A stretch of DNA of 33,657 nucleotides, taken from positions 1 through 33,657 of the forward strand of contig JAEUIH010000081.1 in assembly GCA_016795105.1 (NCBI GenBank), written 5' to 3'. Below are positions 1 to 7,728 of the stretch, in pieces. Position numbers and translations under genes: made by a program. Every line of letters starts with the position of its first letter. Position 1 is the first letter of the stretch. The notes under the pieces were generated by a model. It was not told the origin of the DNA and ran no database searches. It saw only the letters and a list, made by a program, of their open reading frames with translations. This DNA is from Planctomyces sp. (GTDB lineage Bacteria > Planctomycetota > Planctomycetia > Planctomycetales > Planctomycetaceae).

Positions 1-82
1 GGATGCGGGAGATCCGCCAGTCCGGTTCGGAGGGAGGGGGGAGCCGATATCAATCGGTCCTCCCTACCCCTATCTTTAAACC

Positions 83-114
83 AACACAGCCCGCAGAAGG
101 CTGCAGGCTGTGTT
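83..114 (-). terminator. Candidate hairpin terminator of the coiled-coil gene
   Basis: A 9-bp arm (AACACAGCC at 83-91 against GGCTGTGTT at 106-114) encloses one mismatch and a further 4-bp stem (GCAG/CTGC) with an AAGG loop. It lies about 70 nt beyond the stop of the minus-strand gene that ends at 187. Read on the minus strand it is followed only by a short T-containing stretch, not a proper T-run, so the terminator role is inferred from position. A second imperfect hairpin (inner stem CCGAT 44-48 / ATCGG 53-57) lies just beyond it, at about 36-65. Confidence 0.35.
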
Positions 115-186
115 GAGATGGCTTTTGGACTCAATTGAGTGATTTGAGTGATTTGACGGAGCGTTGGATTGCGGAGCAATCCACGA

Positions 187-1719
187 CTATGGGTTCTGAT
201 ATAGCTTTGAAACGTTTCCGGTAGACGTTGATGTTTGGGAGCGTCGACCGGAGAAGCGGCCGGAGATTGCAGCGGAGCTTTCACGATTGCCAAATGTACC
301 GTTGGCCTCGGAGCTTTTTCCGCCGTTTGGCAGAACAGCCGGGAACGGATCGGTTGGAGTCCATGCAACACGCTTCTTGGAATAACCGATGTACTCAAGG
401 AAGCTTGAAAGGCTGACAACTCGAACTCCCATCATTTCCGCCTGATCTCTCATTTCCCCATGCAGGCGGGCGATCTTTCGATAGATGTCTTTCTTCACTG
501 TGTCGTCTGTTTCTGAGTCGATATCGCCCACCACGAGGAAGCGAGTTTTTTCAGTGATCAGGGTTTCGATATCCTCTTCGTTCAGTCTCTGGCCATCTTC
601 GGTTGTGAGTTCGCCAACGCTGTTGACCTGAATGGCAATTTTGGTTCCTGTTCCGGCAACCATTCTGCGAAGTTCATCTCGATCACGGTCTGAACCATCG
701 AAGCCATCGAAATTAATCAGACCCACCAATGCAACTTCCAGTTTCTGACCGGAGGCGAACAGAGGCGAGTAGACCGGATCGTTTGCTGCGAGCGGACTGC
801 CGGTTTCCTGGAAGACGATTCGAGCTTCTGCCTGGTGAGGCCCCATGAGGCTGATGATTTCGATTTTACCTTTGATGTCTTCCATATTCCCACGACCAAC
901 TCCGTTATTGCTTTTGCGGTACACAGAGAAAGTCGTGCCAACCTGAAGTTCATCATTTTCACCGAGGTTTACGTAGCAGCGGAGTCGGTCCTGATCGACA
1001 AACGTCAGCAATCCGTCAGCACGTTCAAAGCTGAGGTCTTCCTGTTCAAACAGTCGACGGCGGTAGTCAACGACACTCTTACGCCAGTCGGCAATTTCAC
1101 TGGTCAAAGCTTCTCGCTCTCGGTCCGTCTGAGTCTTCAGAGTTGAGAACTCTACTTCTTTCGCCTGCAGTTTAGTGCGAAGGTCGTTAATTTCAGATTC
1201 TCTCTGTGCCAAAGCTTCGCTGTGACGGACTTCCTGTTCACGAAGAGTCGTTTCAGCTTTTTGTGCAGCTGCCTGATGGGTCGCAATTTCGCCATCTTTC
1301 GATTGGATTGTTTCCTGGAGCTGACGTTGTTTTGCATTCAGGCTGTCGAGCCGTTCGGTGGCTGCATAGTCAAAACCATTTCGATCAGCAACGACTTTGC
1401 TGAGAGCACCGTCCAGATTTGGACTGACAGTGGCACCGTTCGACGCAGTTTCAGCAATTGTGCGACTCATATCTTCGACAATTTTTGTTGATTCGTCGGT
1501 AACTGGGCGTCCAATCAGTTCTTTCAGGCGAGTCAATTCGGCGTTGAGGTCTCGCACGTTGCCTTCAAGTGAAGTGGCTGCGGTATTCCTGTCTGCCAGT
1601 TGGCGCTGGAGATCCGAGTTGTTGGACATTGTCAGGTACATGAACACTCCCAGTACTACGGTGAGTAGTATGGAGAGTGACAATGTGATGACAAGCCCCT
1701 GATTGTTCGAAGAAGCCAT
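187..1719 (-). CDS. Membrane-anchored coiled-coil protein of unknown function
   Basis: A 510-residue protein. Residues about 9-30 form one hydrophobic membrane segment (GLVITLSLSILLTVVLGVF). Residues about 31-225 are rich in Glu, Gln, Arg and Ala with heptad-like spacing and look like a long coiled coil. Residues about 230-330 look beta-rich (TTFSVYRKSNN... then IEIISLMGPHQAEARIVF). Residues about 335-440 alternate predicted strands and helices and include FLVVGDIDSE, which faintly recalls a BRCT-type domain. The last 50 residues are Ser/Gly/Asn-rich and probably disordered. The topology suggests an N-terminal anchor holding a rod and globular head on the outer face of the cytoplasmic membrane. 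The start is well supported by GAGGAG at 1727-1732, 7 nt before the ATG. No enzyme motif is seen and the function is unknown. The gene is divergent from the lipoprotein gene at 2267, with about 550 bp between them. Confidence 0.85.
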   Translation of the reverse strand: MASSNNQGLVITLSLSILLTVVLGVFMYLTMSNNSDLQRQLADRNTAATSLEGNVRDLNAELTRLKELIGRPVTDESTKIVEDMSRTIAETASNGATVSPNLDGALSKVVADRNGFDYAATERLDSLNAKQRQLQETIQSKDGEIATHQAAAQKAETTLREQEVRHSEALAQRESEINDLRTKLQAKEVEFSTLKTQTDREREALTSEIADWRKSVVDYRRRLFEQEDLSFERADGLLTFVDQDRLRCYVNLGENDELQVGTTFSVYRKSNNGVGRGNMEDIKGKIEIISLMGPHQAEARIVFQETGSPLAANDPVYSPLFASGQKLEVALVGLINFDGFDGSDRDRDELRRMVAGTGTKIAIQVNSVGELTTEDGQRLNEEDIETLITEKTRFLVVGDIDSETDDTVKKDIYRKIARLHGEMRDQAEMMGVRVVSLSSFLEYIGYSKKRVAWTPTDPFPAVLPNGGKSSEANGTFGNRESSAAISGRFSGRRSQTSTSTGNVSKLYQNP

Positions 1720-2266
1720 TCAGATGCTCCTCAGGCAGGCCTTCAGGCCAGTTAAAATACGGAAACTCGGATGCGAAACCAGGAAAGCTGGGAGAAACTT
1801 GAGCACAGATTACCCGGGGGGCGGAATGAGTCAAGAAAATCCTGCAATTTGCGGGATTTCGGACCACTTTTACCCTGAGTAAACCGAGCGTTTGACTGCT
1901 CAGCCCTGAATTCCCAGCGGATACGTTTTTACTCTAGCTCGCATCATGCAGCCAAAACGCAACACGGTGGAAAAACACCTTATCTTTTTTCGAACCCGGA
2001 TCCTCTCAAAGTTTCCTGAATTCACTGAAGTTCGGATTGGTCGTTTTAAGCCGAAAAGTCCGGCAACTTTCGCCGGTTTGCCCTCGGGTGATTTGCGGAA
2101 AGGCGGAAACACGACAGTCGGGGCGGGTCCTCGTCTTGGGCAAACAACGCCATTGGCTTAGAGTGAACCAGTGAAATCTCCGGAACCGCGTTGCAAATTG
2201 CGTGATTTGCTGAATATGCCGACAAATCGAAACAAGCAAACTGCCCGATCAGGCCTCCCCATAGAG
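1720..2266. other. Divergent intergenic region with small hairpins
   Basis: No convincing gene is seen between the two divergent genes; short open frames here lack ribosome sites. Visible structure: a 9-bp hairpin with one G-U pair at 1837-1859 (AAATCCTGC / GCGGGATTT, loop AATTT), a CCGGC/GCCGG hairpin near 2062-2079, and a TTTGCCC...GGGCAAA pair spanning about 2076-2147. Promoters for both flanking genes should lie here, but no clear -35/-10 pair was identified. The downstream reading frame is open back to a GTG at 2171, so part of the region could be coding if that start is used. Confidence 0.4.
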
Positions 2267-3787
2267 ATGGCACTCCGCCAATTCTGTGGCCGTTTGATCA
2301 ATTGGATGCTGCCGATTGGTTGGATAAATCTGGTTTTCTTTGTCGGCGGATGCAGCGGTATTTCACAACCCGGCTCCCTGTTTTCCTCAACTCACAAAAC
2401 CTACTTCCGCGAATCGAATCTGGTTGAAGTCCGCAGTCAGGATACAGCACTCCCTGGTGGATGGGCTGGGGTTGAGGTTGGAGAAGCTTCAGGAGCACTA
2501 AATACAACGTCTTCGCCAGCGGTTGCTCCCGAACAGACTGGGTTTCCAGGAGCTCATTCCATTGGGCCAGGCCGACCTCGGCTTGGTACTCCACGATTGC
2601 TTCCACACGCTGGGGAGGATCGTTCTGGCATCGGTAGCTCAGAGTCTGACGTACAGGCGATTGAGATTTCGGCTGGCCCGTCAGATTTGCCACGCCCGAT
2701 GCAATCCTCGCCATCTGTTGTTTCAGAGAGTGATATTTCTGTACCTGAGGAAGTTCCCCCGGTGCCGGACTTGCCGGCCGCAGGCGGTGGTGAAGCAGAG
2801 TCGCCGGGGCGTGAGAAAACGGTTCTGGATCGATTGAGGGGACTCTATCCCTCTCGACTGGAAGAAAGCTCAGCAGACTTGTTTCGTAAAAACCTGCGAC
2901 GGCTTCAGAATCCGTGGAATCGAGGGAACGAGCAGCCACCTGCGATAGAAGTTCCAGCGGCTCCAGTGGATCAGACTGCGGAAGCTCCTGGAACGGATCA
3001 AGGTGGCACGGTTGATGCTTCGGTGACACCGATTGTCGACGGTTCCGGTACTCAGCAGCTGCTGGGACAGTTGATTGAAGCTTTGGAGTCAGAAATCAAT
3101 TCGTGGCCGCGAGATGAACTGGGGCAGCCCGAAAGGCCTGCGGAATGGAGAACAGCCCAGAGCGACCTGCGGCTGTTGTACCTTGTTGCCAGCCGTCCAG
3201 CCGATGCAGTCTCTGCAATAGGGGCATTGCCTCCAGCGGAGCAGGAGTTTTGGCAGGCCATGATGCTTGGCTTAAGTCATTACCGCAGTTCAGGGGACAC
3301 CAGTCTGGATCGGGATGCACAACTGAACGCGACTGCAGAGCAGTTGCGGGCTGCTGTCCGACATCTGCAGGCCATGGCTCCACTGACAATTCCTCGGCTG
3401 ACGTTTGCCAGTCGAATTCATGGATTCGGGAGTATCGAGACCTATCCGGCCGCGGAGTTCAACCCTGGGCAGCCAGTACTGATCTATGCCGAGATCGACA
3501 ATTTTCGGTCGAACCTGACGAGTACAGGAACCTACCAGTCCGAATTCATGGCGGTGGTGGATTTGCTCAGACTTGATCAGGATGATCCCGAGGAACACGT
3601 GGTTGAATCGATCCGAGTTCCGTCAATTGTGGATGAATCTCTAACGCAAAGAACGGACTATTTTCAGAGTTATGAGCTGACGATTCCGTCGCATCTGACA
3701 TCGGGGCGATATCAAGTGCGACTAAGAATCCGAGATCAGCAAAGTAGTCAGCAGGCCGAATCAACGGTGGAATTTACAGTTCGGTGA
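2267..3787 (+). CDS. Putative lipoprotein with C-terminal beta-rich domain, function unknown
   Basis: From the ATG at 2267 the product has 506 residues. A hydrophobic stretch (MLPIGWINLVFFVGGC) ends in a lipobox-like VGGC with Cys29 as the probable lipidated residue, so the protein is probably membrane-anchored. Residues about 30-250 are Pro-, Gly- and Ser-rich and low in complexity. Residues about 255-370 look helical and Leu/Ala/Asp-rich. The last 130 residues (from about IPRLTFASRIHGFGS to STVEFTVR) have the alternating pattern of a beta-sandwich and are the best-conserved-looking part. The frame is open upstream to a GTG at 2171; I prefer 2267 because it places the signal peptide at the N-terminus, although neither start has a good ribosome site. 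The gene converges on the thioredoxin gene 47 bp downstream. Function unknown. Confidence 0.75.
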   Translation: MALRQFCGRLINWMLPIGWINLVFFVGGCSGISQPGSLFSSTHKTYFRESNLVEVRSQDTALPGGWAGVEVGEASGALNTTSSPAVAPEQTGFPGAHSIGPGRPRLGTPRLLPHAGEDRSGIGSSESDVQAIEISAGPSDLPRPMQSSPSVVSESDISVPEEVPPVPDLPAAGGGEAESPGREKTVLDRLRGLYPSRLEESSADLFRKNLRRLQNPWNRGNEQPPAIEVPAAPVDQTAEAPGTDQGGTVDASVTPIVDGSGTQQLLGQLIEALESEINSWPRDELGQPERPAEWRTAQSDLRLLYLVASRPADAVSAIGALPPAEQEFWQAMMLGLSHYRSSGDTSLDRDAQLNATAEQLRAAVRHLQAMAPLTIPRLTFASRIHGFGSIETYPAAEFNPGQPVLIYAEIDNFRSNLTSTGTYQSEFMAVVDLLRLDQDDPEEHVVESIRVPSIVDESLTQRTDYFQSYELTIPSHLTSGRYQVRLRIRDQQSSQQAESTVEFTVR

Positions 3788-3834
3788 AACTCAGCGGGTT
3801 GAGTCTCCGACGATCGAGAATGAGCTGCAGACGA

Positions 3835-4275
3835 TTAATTCAGAGATCGCAGTTTTCTCAGAATTTCATCAGCATCTGAGTATCCAACGAATCCGGATAC
3901 AGACTTTCCATTTCGAAAAATACGGACGTCCGGGATTCCGCTGATGTTGAAGTGATCAGCGACGTCGCGACTCTTGTCCACGTCCAGTTTGACAATTTCG
4001 ACTTTGTCACCCAATTCCAGCTTCACCTTTTCCAGTTCCGGGCTCATCATTTTACACGGCCCGCACCATGTCGCCCAGAAATCTACAAGAATGAGTTTGT
4101 CATCTTTGCGATTAACGGCGGCGAGGAATTGGGATTCGGTGTGAGAAATTTGAGAGCCGTCGAGGGTCAGAACTTCAACTGCTCCGTCGGGACTTCCTTC
4201 TACGGAGATACCAGTTGCAATTTGCGGCGCACATCCAGTGAACAGTAACAGTCCGGCGATAAATGCTGATCGCAT
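3835..4275 (-). CDS. Lipoprotein thioredoxin-family protein
   Basis: A 146-residue thioredoxin-fold protein. The first 15 residues form a lipoprotein signal peptide ending in the lipobox LFTGC (Cys15), so it should be anchored on the periplasmic side of a membrane. The redox motif is WCGPCK, with Cys71 and Cys74, preceded by LILVDFWAT. The cis-proline motif is GIPD (Pro116), and GFVGYSDADEI matches the C-terminal thioredoxin helix region. WCGPC is the classical thioredoxin active site, so it could reduce periplasmic disulfides or act in cytochrome c maturation; several c-type cytochromes are encoded in this window. The partner is not identifiable. The start is fixed by AAAGGA at 4283-4288, 7 nt upstream. 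A longer frame to 4326 would add 17 residues ahead of the signal peptide and is less likely. The upstream neighbour is divergent. Confidence 0.9.
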   Translation of the reverse strand: MRSAFIAGLLLFTGCAPQIATGISVEGSPDGAVEVLTLDGSQISHTESQFLAAVNRKDDKLILVDFWATWCGPCKMMSPELEKVKLELGDKVEIVKLDVDKSRDVADHFNISGIPDVRIFRNGKSVSGFVGYSDADEILRKLRSLN

Positions 4276-4567
4276 GTGCAGTTCCTTTGGTGAATTCTTA
4301 TCGTGAAGCAGGATGTGGAGCGACAAAAGTGAGTAAGTATCCTGAGTGGGATGACGTCAAGACCAAGAGTAGAATCGGACGAATTTTAGACCCTGGAGTG
4401 AGATCGCACGGGTAAAATGTAACAAAATCCGGGACAATCCTCTGTAAGATTTCGACGATTGAGTGTAAGAAGCGTCACGAGAGTTTGGTAGTCATCGTTC
4501 TGGTTTCCGTTTCTGGTATGAAGCGGGTGAAGACTGGAAAGTGTCATAAGAGGGAGAGGTGAAGAGC

Positions 4568-4900
4568 ATGTCTGTGATTCTGACAGAAGCAGCCGCAAAA
4601 GAGATTAAGCGGGTGATGGAAGAACAGAAGAACGACGACCTGAGATATGTGCGGGTTGGTGTTGTGGGCGGAGGCTGCAGTGGATTCAGCTACGCATTCA
4701 ACTTTACGAATGCATATGATGAAGCAGCGGACATGGTATCGGAGCACCATGGAGTGGGGGTTGTTGTGGACAAGAAGAGTGAGTTGTACCTTGACGGTAC
4801 AACGATTGACTTCTATTCCGGGCTGGATCGCAGAGGATTCACCTTTAACAATCCGAACGCCGTGAAGTCCTGTGGTTGCGGCAGCAGTTTTTCTGCCTGA
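4568..4900 (+). CDS. A-type Fe-S cluster carrier (IscA/HesB/ErpA family)
   Basis: A 110-residue protein of the HesB/IscA family, the usual length. It carries the three conserved cysteines that bind a [2Fe-2S] or [4Fe-4S] cluster: Cys37 in GGGCSGFSY, and Cys102 and Cys104 in the C-terminal CGCGSSF motif. Such proteins receive clusters from scaffold proteins and pass them to apo-targets in the cytoplasm. No isc, suf or nif gene is adjacent, so it is a stand-alone carrier, and ErpA or IscA cannot be distinguished here. The start at 4568 is preferred because GAGAGGT (4554-4560) sits 7 nt upstream; an in-frame GTG at 4559 overlaps that site. The gene is monocistronic, with a strong intrinsic terminator 35 nt after the stop. 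Confidence 0.93.
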   Translation: MSVILTEAAAKEIKRVMEEQKNDDLRYVRVGVVGGGCSGFSYAFNFTNAYDEAADMVSEHHGVGVVVDKKSELYLDGTTIDFYSGLDRRGFTFNNPNAVKSCGCGSSFSA

Positions 4901-4934
4901 TTCGCCTGATTTCGATTCTGAAACAAGAGATGCC

Positions 4935-4968
4935 AAAGTCGACCTGGGACCCCAGGTCGACTTTTTTT
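4935..4968 (+). terminator. Intrinsic terminator after the Fe-S carrier gene
   Basis: The arms AAAGTCGACCTGGG (4935-4948) and CCCAGGTCGACTTT (4951-4964) are perfectly complementary over 14 bp, with only AC between them; the tip would open to a 4-nt loop. The 3' arm runs directly into seven consecutive T residues (4962-4968). This is a textbook Rho-independent terminator and the only very clear one in the window. Because the 5' arm starts with AAA, it may work weakly in both directions. Confidence 0.9.
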
Positions 4969-5029
4969 GTTTTCTGAGTGATCCGAGGCAGACGTCAATC
5001 CAGAGAGGGTGTGTTGTCAGAAGAGATCG

Positions 5030-5060
5030 TTGACAGGATAGAGCACGGCGAATCTAGAAT
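5030..5060 (+). promoter_or_regulatory. Candidate sigma-70-type promoter for the secreted-protein gene
   Basis: A perfect TTGACA (5030-5035) is followed after 19 bp by TAGAAT (5055-5060), one mismatch from TATAAT. It lies about 75 nt upstream of the start at 5136 and downstream of the terminator at 4935-4968, which is a sensible place for a promoter. The 19-bp spacing is longer than ideal and planctomycete promoters are poorly characterised, so this is tentative. Confidence 0.35.
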
Positions 5061-5135
5061 GTGTTCGGTCGAAACGGGAATGGGCGGGAACCAGAGAGTT
5101 GTTGAAGCTGCGGAACGTGTAGACGAGGTTGAAGA

Positions 5136-7073
5136 ATGGGCCGATGGAATCCAAATCGATTTCTTCTTGTTCTGTGCCTGGCGATGCTTTGGTGTAACGG
5201 ATTGACATTGGGACAGCAGCGACGTCGGGACTTGCCACCGAATCTGTTGGCCGTCATTGAGCGGTTTGGAAAGGAGAGTGATCAACTCAAAGAACAGTCC
5301 GATCGGAAAATCACAGAAGCAGCGATGACTCTGGGGGTGCGACTGGAAGAGCGAATGACCGAGCTGCTGACAAAGCAGAGGTTGGATGAGGCTCAGGCTG
5401 TCAGGAAGTTATTGGACGGGATCAGGAATGCGCCGACGGCTCAGGAAATGCGCAAAGTGATCGATTTGTCCGGGTTGACACCAGCAGCCGGCATGCATCA
5501 GCACCTGCTTGAGTTTCATAAAACTGTATTTGAATCGGACGTCGCATTTGGCGAAGCCTACGAACCTCACAGGGAGATGTTCCTGAAAGAACTGGCATCC
5601 CTGGGCGGTTTAAATCATCCCGAAGTCCGAAAGCTGCGCAATGATGTGTTGGGGTTGGTGAGCTTTCGGAAGGAGAACGTCCTTCCCGATCTGACTGACG
5701 ACAGTGAAGTTGCTGGAATCATCTACAAGCGAACCCTGGCGGAACTCAAAACCAAACTGCGAGTTGAACTTGAGCTTGAAGCGATTCATTTGTTGGCGGA
5801 ACTTCAGCCGCTTCTGGAGAGTGCCGCTGTTGCCGGAGATCTGGAAGAGGCGATTGCGATTCGCGAGATTGGTCAGGAGATGATAAAAGCTTCCCAGCCG
5901 CACGTGACCGCAAAGGTGTTAATGAGCACTCATGAAGCAAAACTTGGAGCGGCTCCGATGAAATTGATTGATCAGTTTGTTGAGGCGTCTGACCAGTCGT
6001 ACAGAGAATATTTCGACACCAGGGCAGAACTGAATCGGCGCTGGAGTCGCTTCGACGGTGGTTCCGTGGCCTCCGAACTTAAGTTAGGCCTCGGGACACT
6101 GTGGGAGGAGCGGGATCGTCTGGAAAAGCACTTCCGTCTGTTGGGGGAATCGCCCGACTGGATTCAAGCGGCAATGTTAAAGTCGCCACCAGTCGGTAAG
6201 CCTGTAGCGACGATTCTTCGGAAGCTGGATCGCGAGATTGCTGCGGCGCTGAAAGTCGCAGATCGTACCGATGGAGGCGTGCGGAAAAAACTGATTGATT
6301 CGCTGAGTCGCTTGCCGGACAGCCCTGCTGATTCACCTGCAGAAAGATCTTACAAACGATTGATGAAGTTCCTGAAGGCTGATTACAGCGAAGGCCTTCG
6401 GGGTACAATGTTGCTGACGTTAGATCCTGATCTTTCGGAAGAGGCAAAGGTACTGGTGGTTCAGTACATGACCGAAGCGACCGAAGCACGAAAGGTCTTT
6501 CGTAACGAGTACGAACAAATCCTCTCCGTTTATCGGAAAGAATTCGAACCACTTCGGCGTAAGTTTCTGGACGATGGGGAATTTGCGGATGCCTTTTCGA
6601 TCTCGGTTCAGCTACATCATCGTGAGTATGGTCTACCCCCGATCTGGGTCAAGACCTGTGATGAGTTTCTGCTTGACCATCCGGGCAGCAATGCAGTGGA
6701 TCGGTTGTTGCTCGATGTTCAGGGCGACATGTACCTGATCATTAATCCCGAAGGCCGTCGAGAAGATCCCAAATGGTTGCCTCGCCGGCAGGTCTTTTTG
6801 ACCTGGGAGGATTTCCCTGCTGATCCATCCCCTGTTCCAGCCCGCTATCGTGTGCTCAACTTGCCGGAAGGACTTGGAGGCGCGCCAACTGCCAGGCCAA
6901 TCGAAGAAAATCAAAGACTGAAGCCAGGGATTACGGTATTTGGGTTCACTGAGCATCGGTGGGTTGAATACAAGGTTCTGGATGTCAGTCCATTTGGGGC
7001 GGTCGTCGGGGAGAAGTTCTTCGATGTGGAAAGGACCATCGTCATTCCTCGCTCATCCCTTCGAATGAAGTGA
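5136..7073 (+). CDS. Secreted helix-rich protein of unknown function
   Basis: A 645-residue protein with a clear N-terminal signal peptide (basic start, hydrophobic FLLVLCLAMLWCNGLTLG, then QQRRRD). Residues about 35-530 are dominated by charged, probably helical segments with coiled-coil character (for example RLEERMTELLTKQRLDEAQ and LAELQPLLESAAVAGDLEEA). The C-terminal 110 residues differ: they look beta-rich (DMYLIINPEGR, QVFLTWEDFP, ITVFGFTEHRWVEYKVLDV) and could be a small barrel or SH3-like module. No catalytic motif is recognisable. GAGG about 7 nt upstream supports the start. The gene stands alone between a terminator and a repeat element. It is probably a periplasmic or exported structural protein, with function unknown. 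Confidence 0.8.
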   Translation: MGRWNPNRFLLVLCLAMLWCNGLTLGQQRRRDLPPNLLAVIERFGKESDQLKEQSDRKITEAAMTLGVRLEERMTELLTKQRLDEAQAVRKLLDGIRNAPTAQEMRKVIDLSGLTPAAGMHQHLLEFHKTVFESDVAFGEAYEPHREMFLKELASLGGLNHPEVRKLRNDVLGLVSFRKENVLPDLTDDSEVAGIIYKRTLAELKTKLRVELELEAIHLLAELQPLLESAAVAGDLEEAIAIREIGQEMIKASQPHVTAKVLMSTHEAKLGAAPMKLIDQFVEASDQSYREYFDTRAELNRRWSRFDGGSVASELKLGLGTLWEERDRLEKHFRLLGESPDWIQAAMLKSPPVGKPVATILRKLDREIAAALKVADRTDGGVRKKLIDSLSRLPDSPADSPAERSYKRLMKFLKADYSEGLRGTMLLTLDPDLSEEAKVLVVQYMTEATEARKVFRNEYEQILSVYRKEFEPLRRKFLDDGEFADAFSISVQLHHREYGLPPIWVKTCDEFLLDHPGSNAVDRLLLDVQGDMYLIINPEGRREDPKWLPRRQVFLTWEDFPADPSPVPARYRVLNLPEGLGGAPTARPIEENQRLKPGITVFGFTEHRWVEYKVLDVSPFGAVVGEKFFDVERTIVIPRSSLRMK

Positions 7074-7093
7074 AGACGATGCAGATAGATTCT

Positions 7094-7258
7094 GTGCGAT
7101 GGGCATGCCTGCAGTCGATGCCGCGCTGGTTCGTGTGCTGCCGCGGCGCAGTGGCGGCTCGGGCAGGAATGCCCAAGCTACATTTGGTGGCGGCTCGGGC
7201 AGGAATGCCCAAGCTACATTTGGTGGCGGCTCGGGCAGGAATGCCCAAGCTACATTTG
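7094..7258 (+). repeat. Inverted-repeat element, copy 1: diverged 67-bp-type unit plus three 36-bp right-end units
   Basis: Positions 7151-7258 hold three perfect tandem copies of a 36-bp unit (7151-7186, 7187-7222, 7223-7258), each containing GGGCAGGAATGCCC followed by AAGCTACATTTG. The preceding 57 bp (7094-7150) are a diverged copy of the 67-bp unit at 32.5 and 33.4 kb, sharing GCGCTGGTTCG and GTGCTGCCGCGGCGCAG. GGGCA/TGCCC can form a 5-bp hairpin with a 4-nt loop. The element fills the gap between two convergent genes, and its last 9 bp overlap the 3' end of the OsmC gene, whose stop codon it supplies. Confidence 0.92.
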
Positions 7259-7720
7259 GTGGGGGGGAGGAGCGACAGTGACTTTGGTCTTTATTGAGTT
7301 GGCGATGAAGCACTGGGAATGTGCTTCGTGGTGGAGATGTGAGAGGGTTTCGTGTGATGGGGGTGTCGGACCCCAGCGGATGGCGGGCTGCAGAGTGATC
7401 TGGCTGACCCAGGCGACGCCCTGATCATTTTTGGACATCACACCTTCTGCGTGGTCTGTATATTCTCGAACTTCCAGACCAGCGCGAGACGCAAGCCAGA
7501 GGAACGTCAGCATATGGCAGCTGGCAACAGCAGCCACGAAGGCTTCTTCGGGATCGACGTGAGCGGGATTGGACCATGGAGTTGGAACGACATGGGGTGA
7601 CGGAGATGCCGCGACGCGGACACCTCCGTCAAATTCCCAGGAATGTTCACGAGAATACCGACCATTGAGGAAACCGTCGCCCTCAAGGGCCCAATGGATT
7701 TTCGCCAGATGTTTGGGCAT
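7250..7720 (-). CDS. OsmC-family protein
   Basis: A 156-residue OsmC/Ohr-family protein, the normal length. These are cytoplasmic thiol peroxidases or related proteins that reduce organic hydroperoxides with a pair of cysteines. Both expected cysteines are present: Cys68 in VASCHMLTF and Cys137 in SQCFIANSIKTKVTV, the hallmark C-terminal strand. The N-terminal YSREHSWEFDGG also fits the family. The ATG at 7720 is preferred; a GTG at 7729 overlaps the upstream stop codon by one base and is a real alternative. The gene is directly downstream of, and probably co-transcribed with, the HNH gene. The final residues (HQM and the TAG stop) are encoded inside the neighbouring repeat element, so the C-terminus appears to have been rewritten by it. 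Confidence 0.9.
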   Translation of the reverse strand: MPKHLAKIHWALEGDGFLNGRYSREHSWEFDGGVRVAASPSPHVVPTPWSNPAHVDPEEAFVAAVASCHMLTFLWLASRAGLEVREYTDHAEGVMSKNDQGVAWVSQITLQPAIRWGPTPPSHETLSHLHHEAHSQCFIANSIKTKVTVAPPPHQM

Positions 7721-7728
7721 CTTTCGCA

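Noticed and set aside
2298-3029. 243-residue minus-strand open frame opposite the lipoprotein gene
   Set aside because: It is a shadow frame: no ribosome site, Gln/Pro/Ser-rich random-looking product, and the plus strand encodes a signal peptide with lipobox.
3787-3834. Possible terminator between the convergent lipoprotein and thioredoxin genes (ACTCA/TGAGT)
   Set aside because: The stem has only 5 bp and no T-run on either strand.
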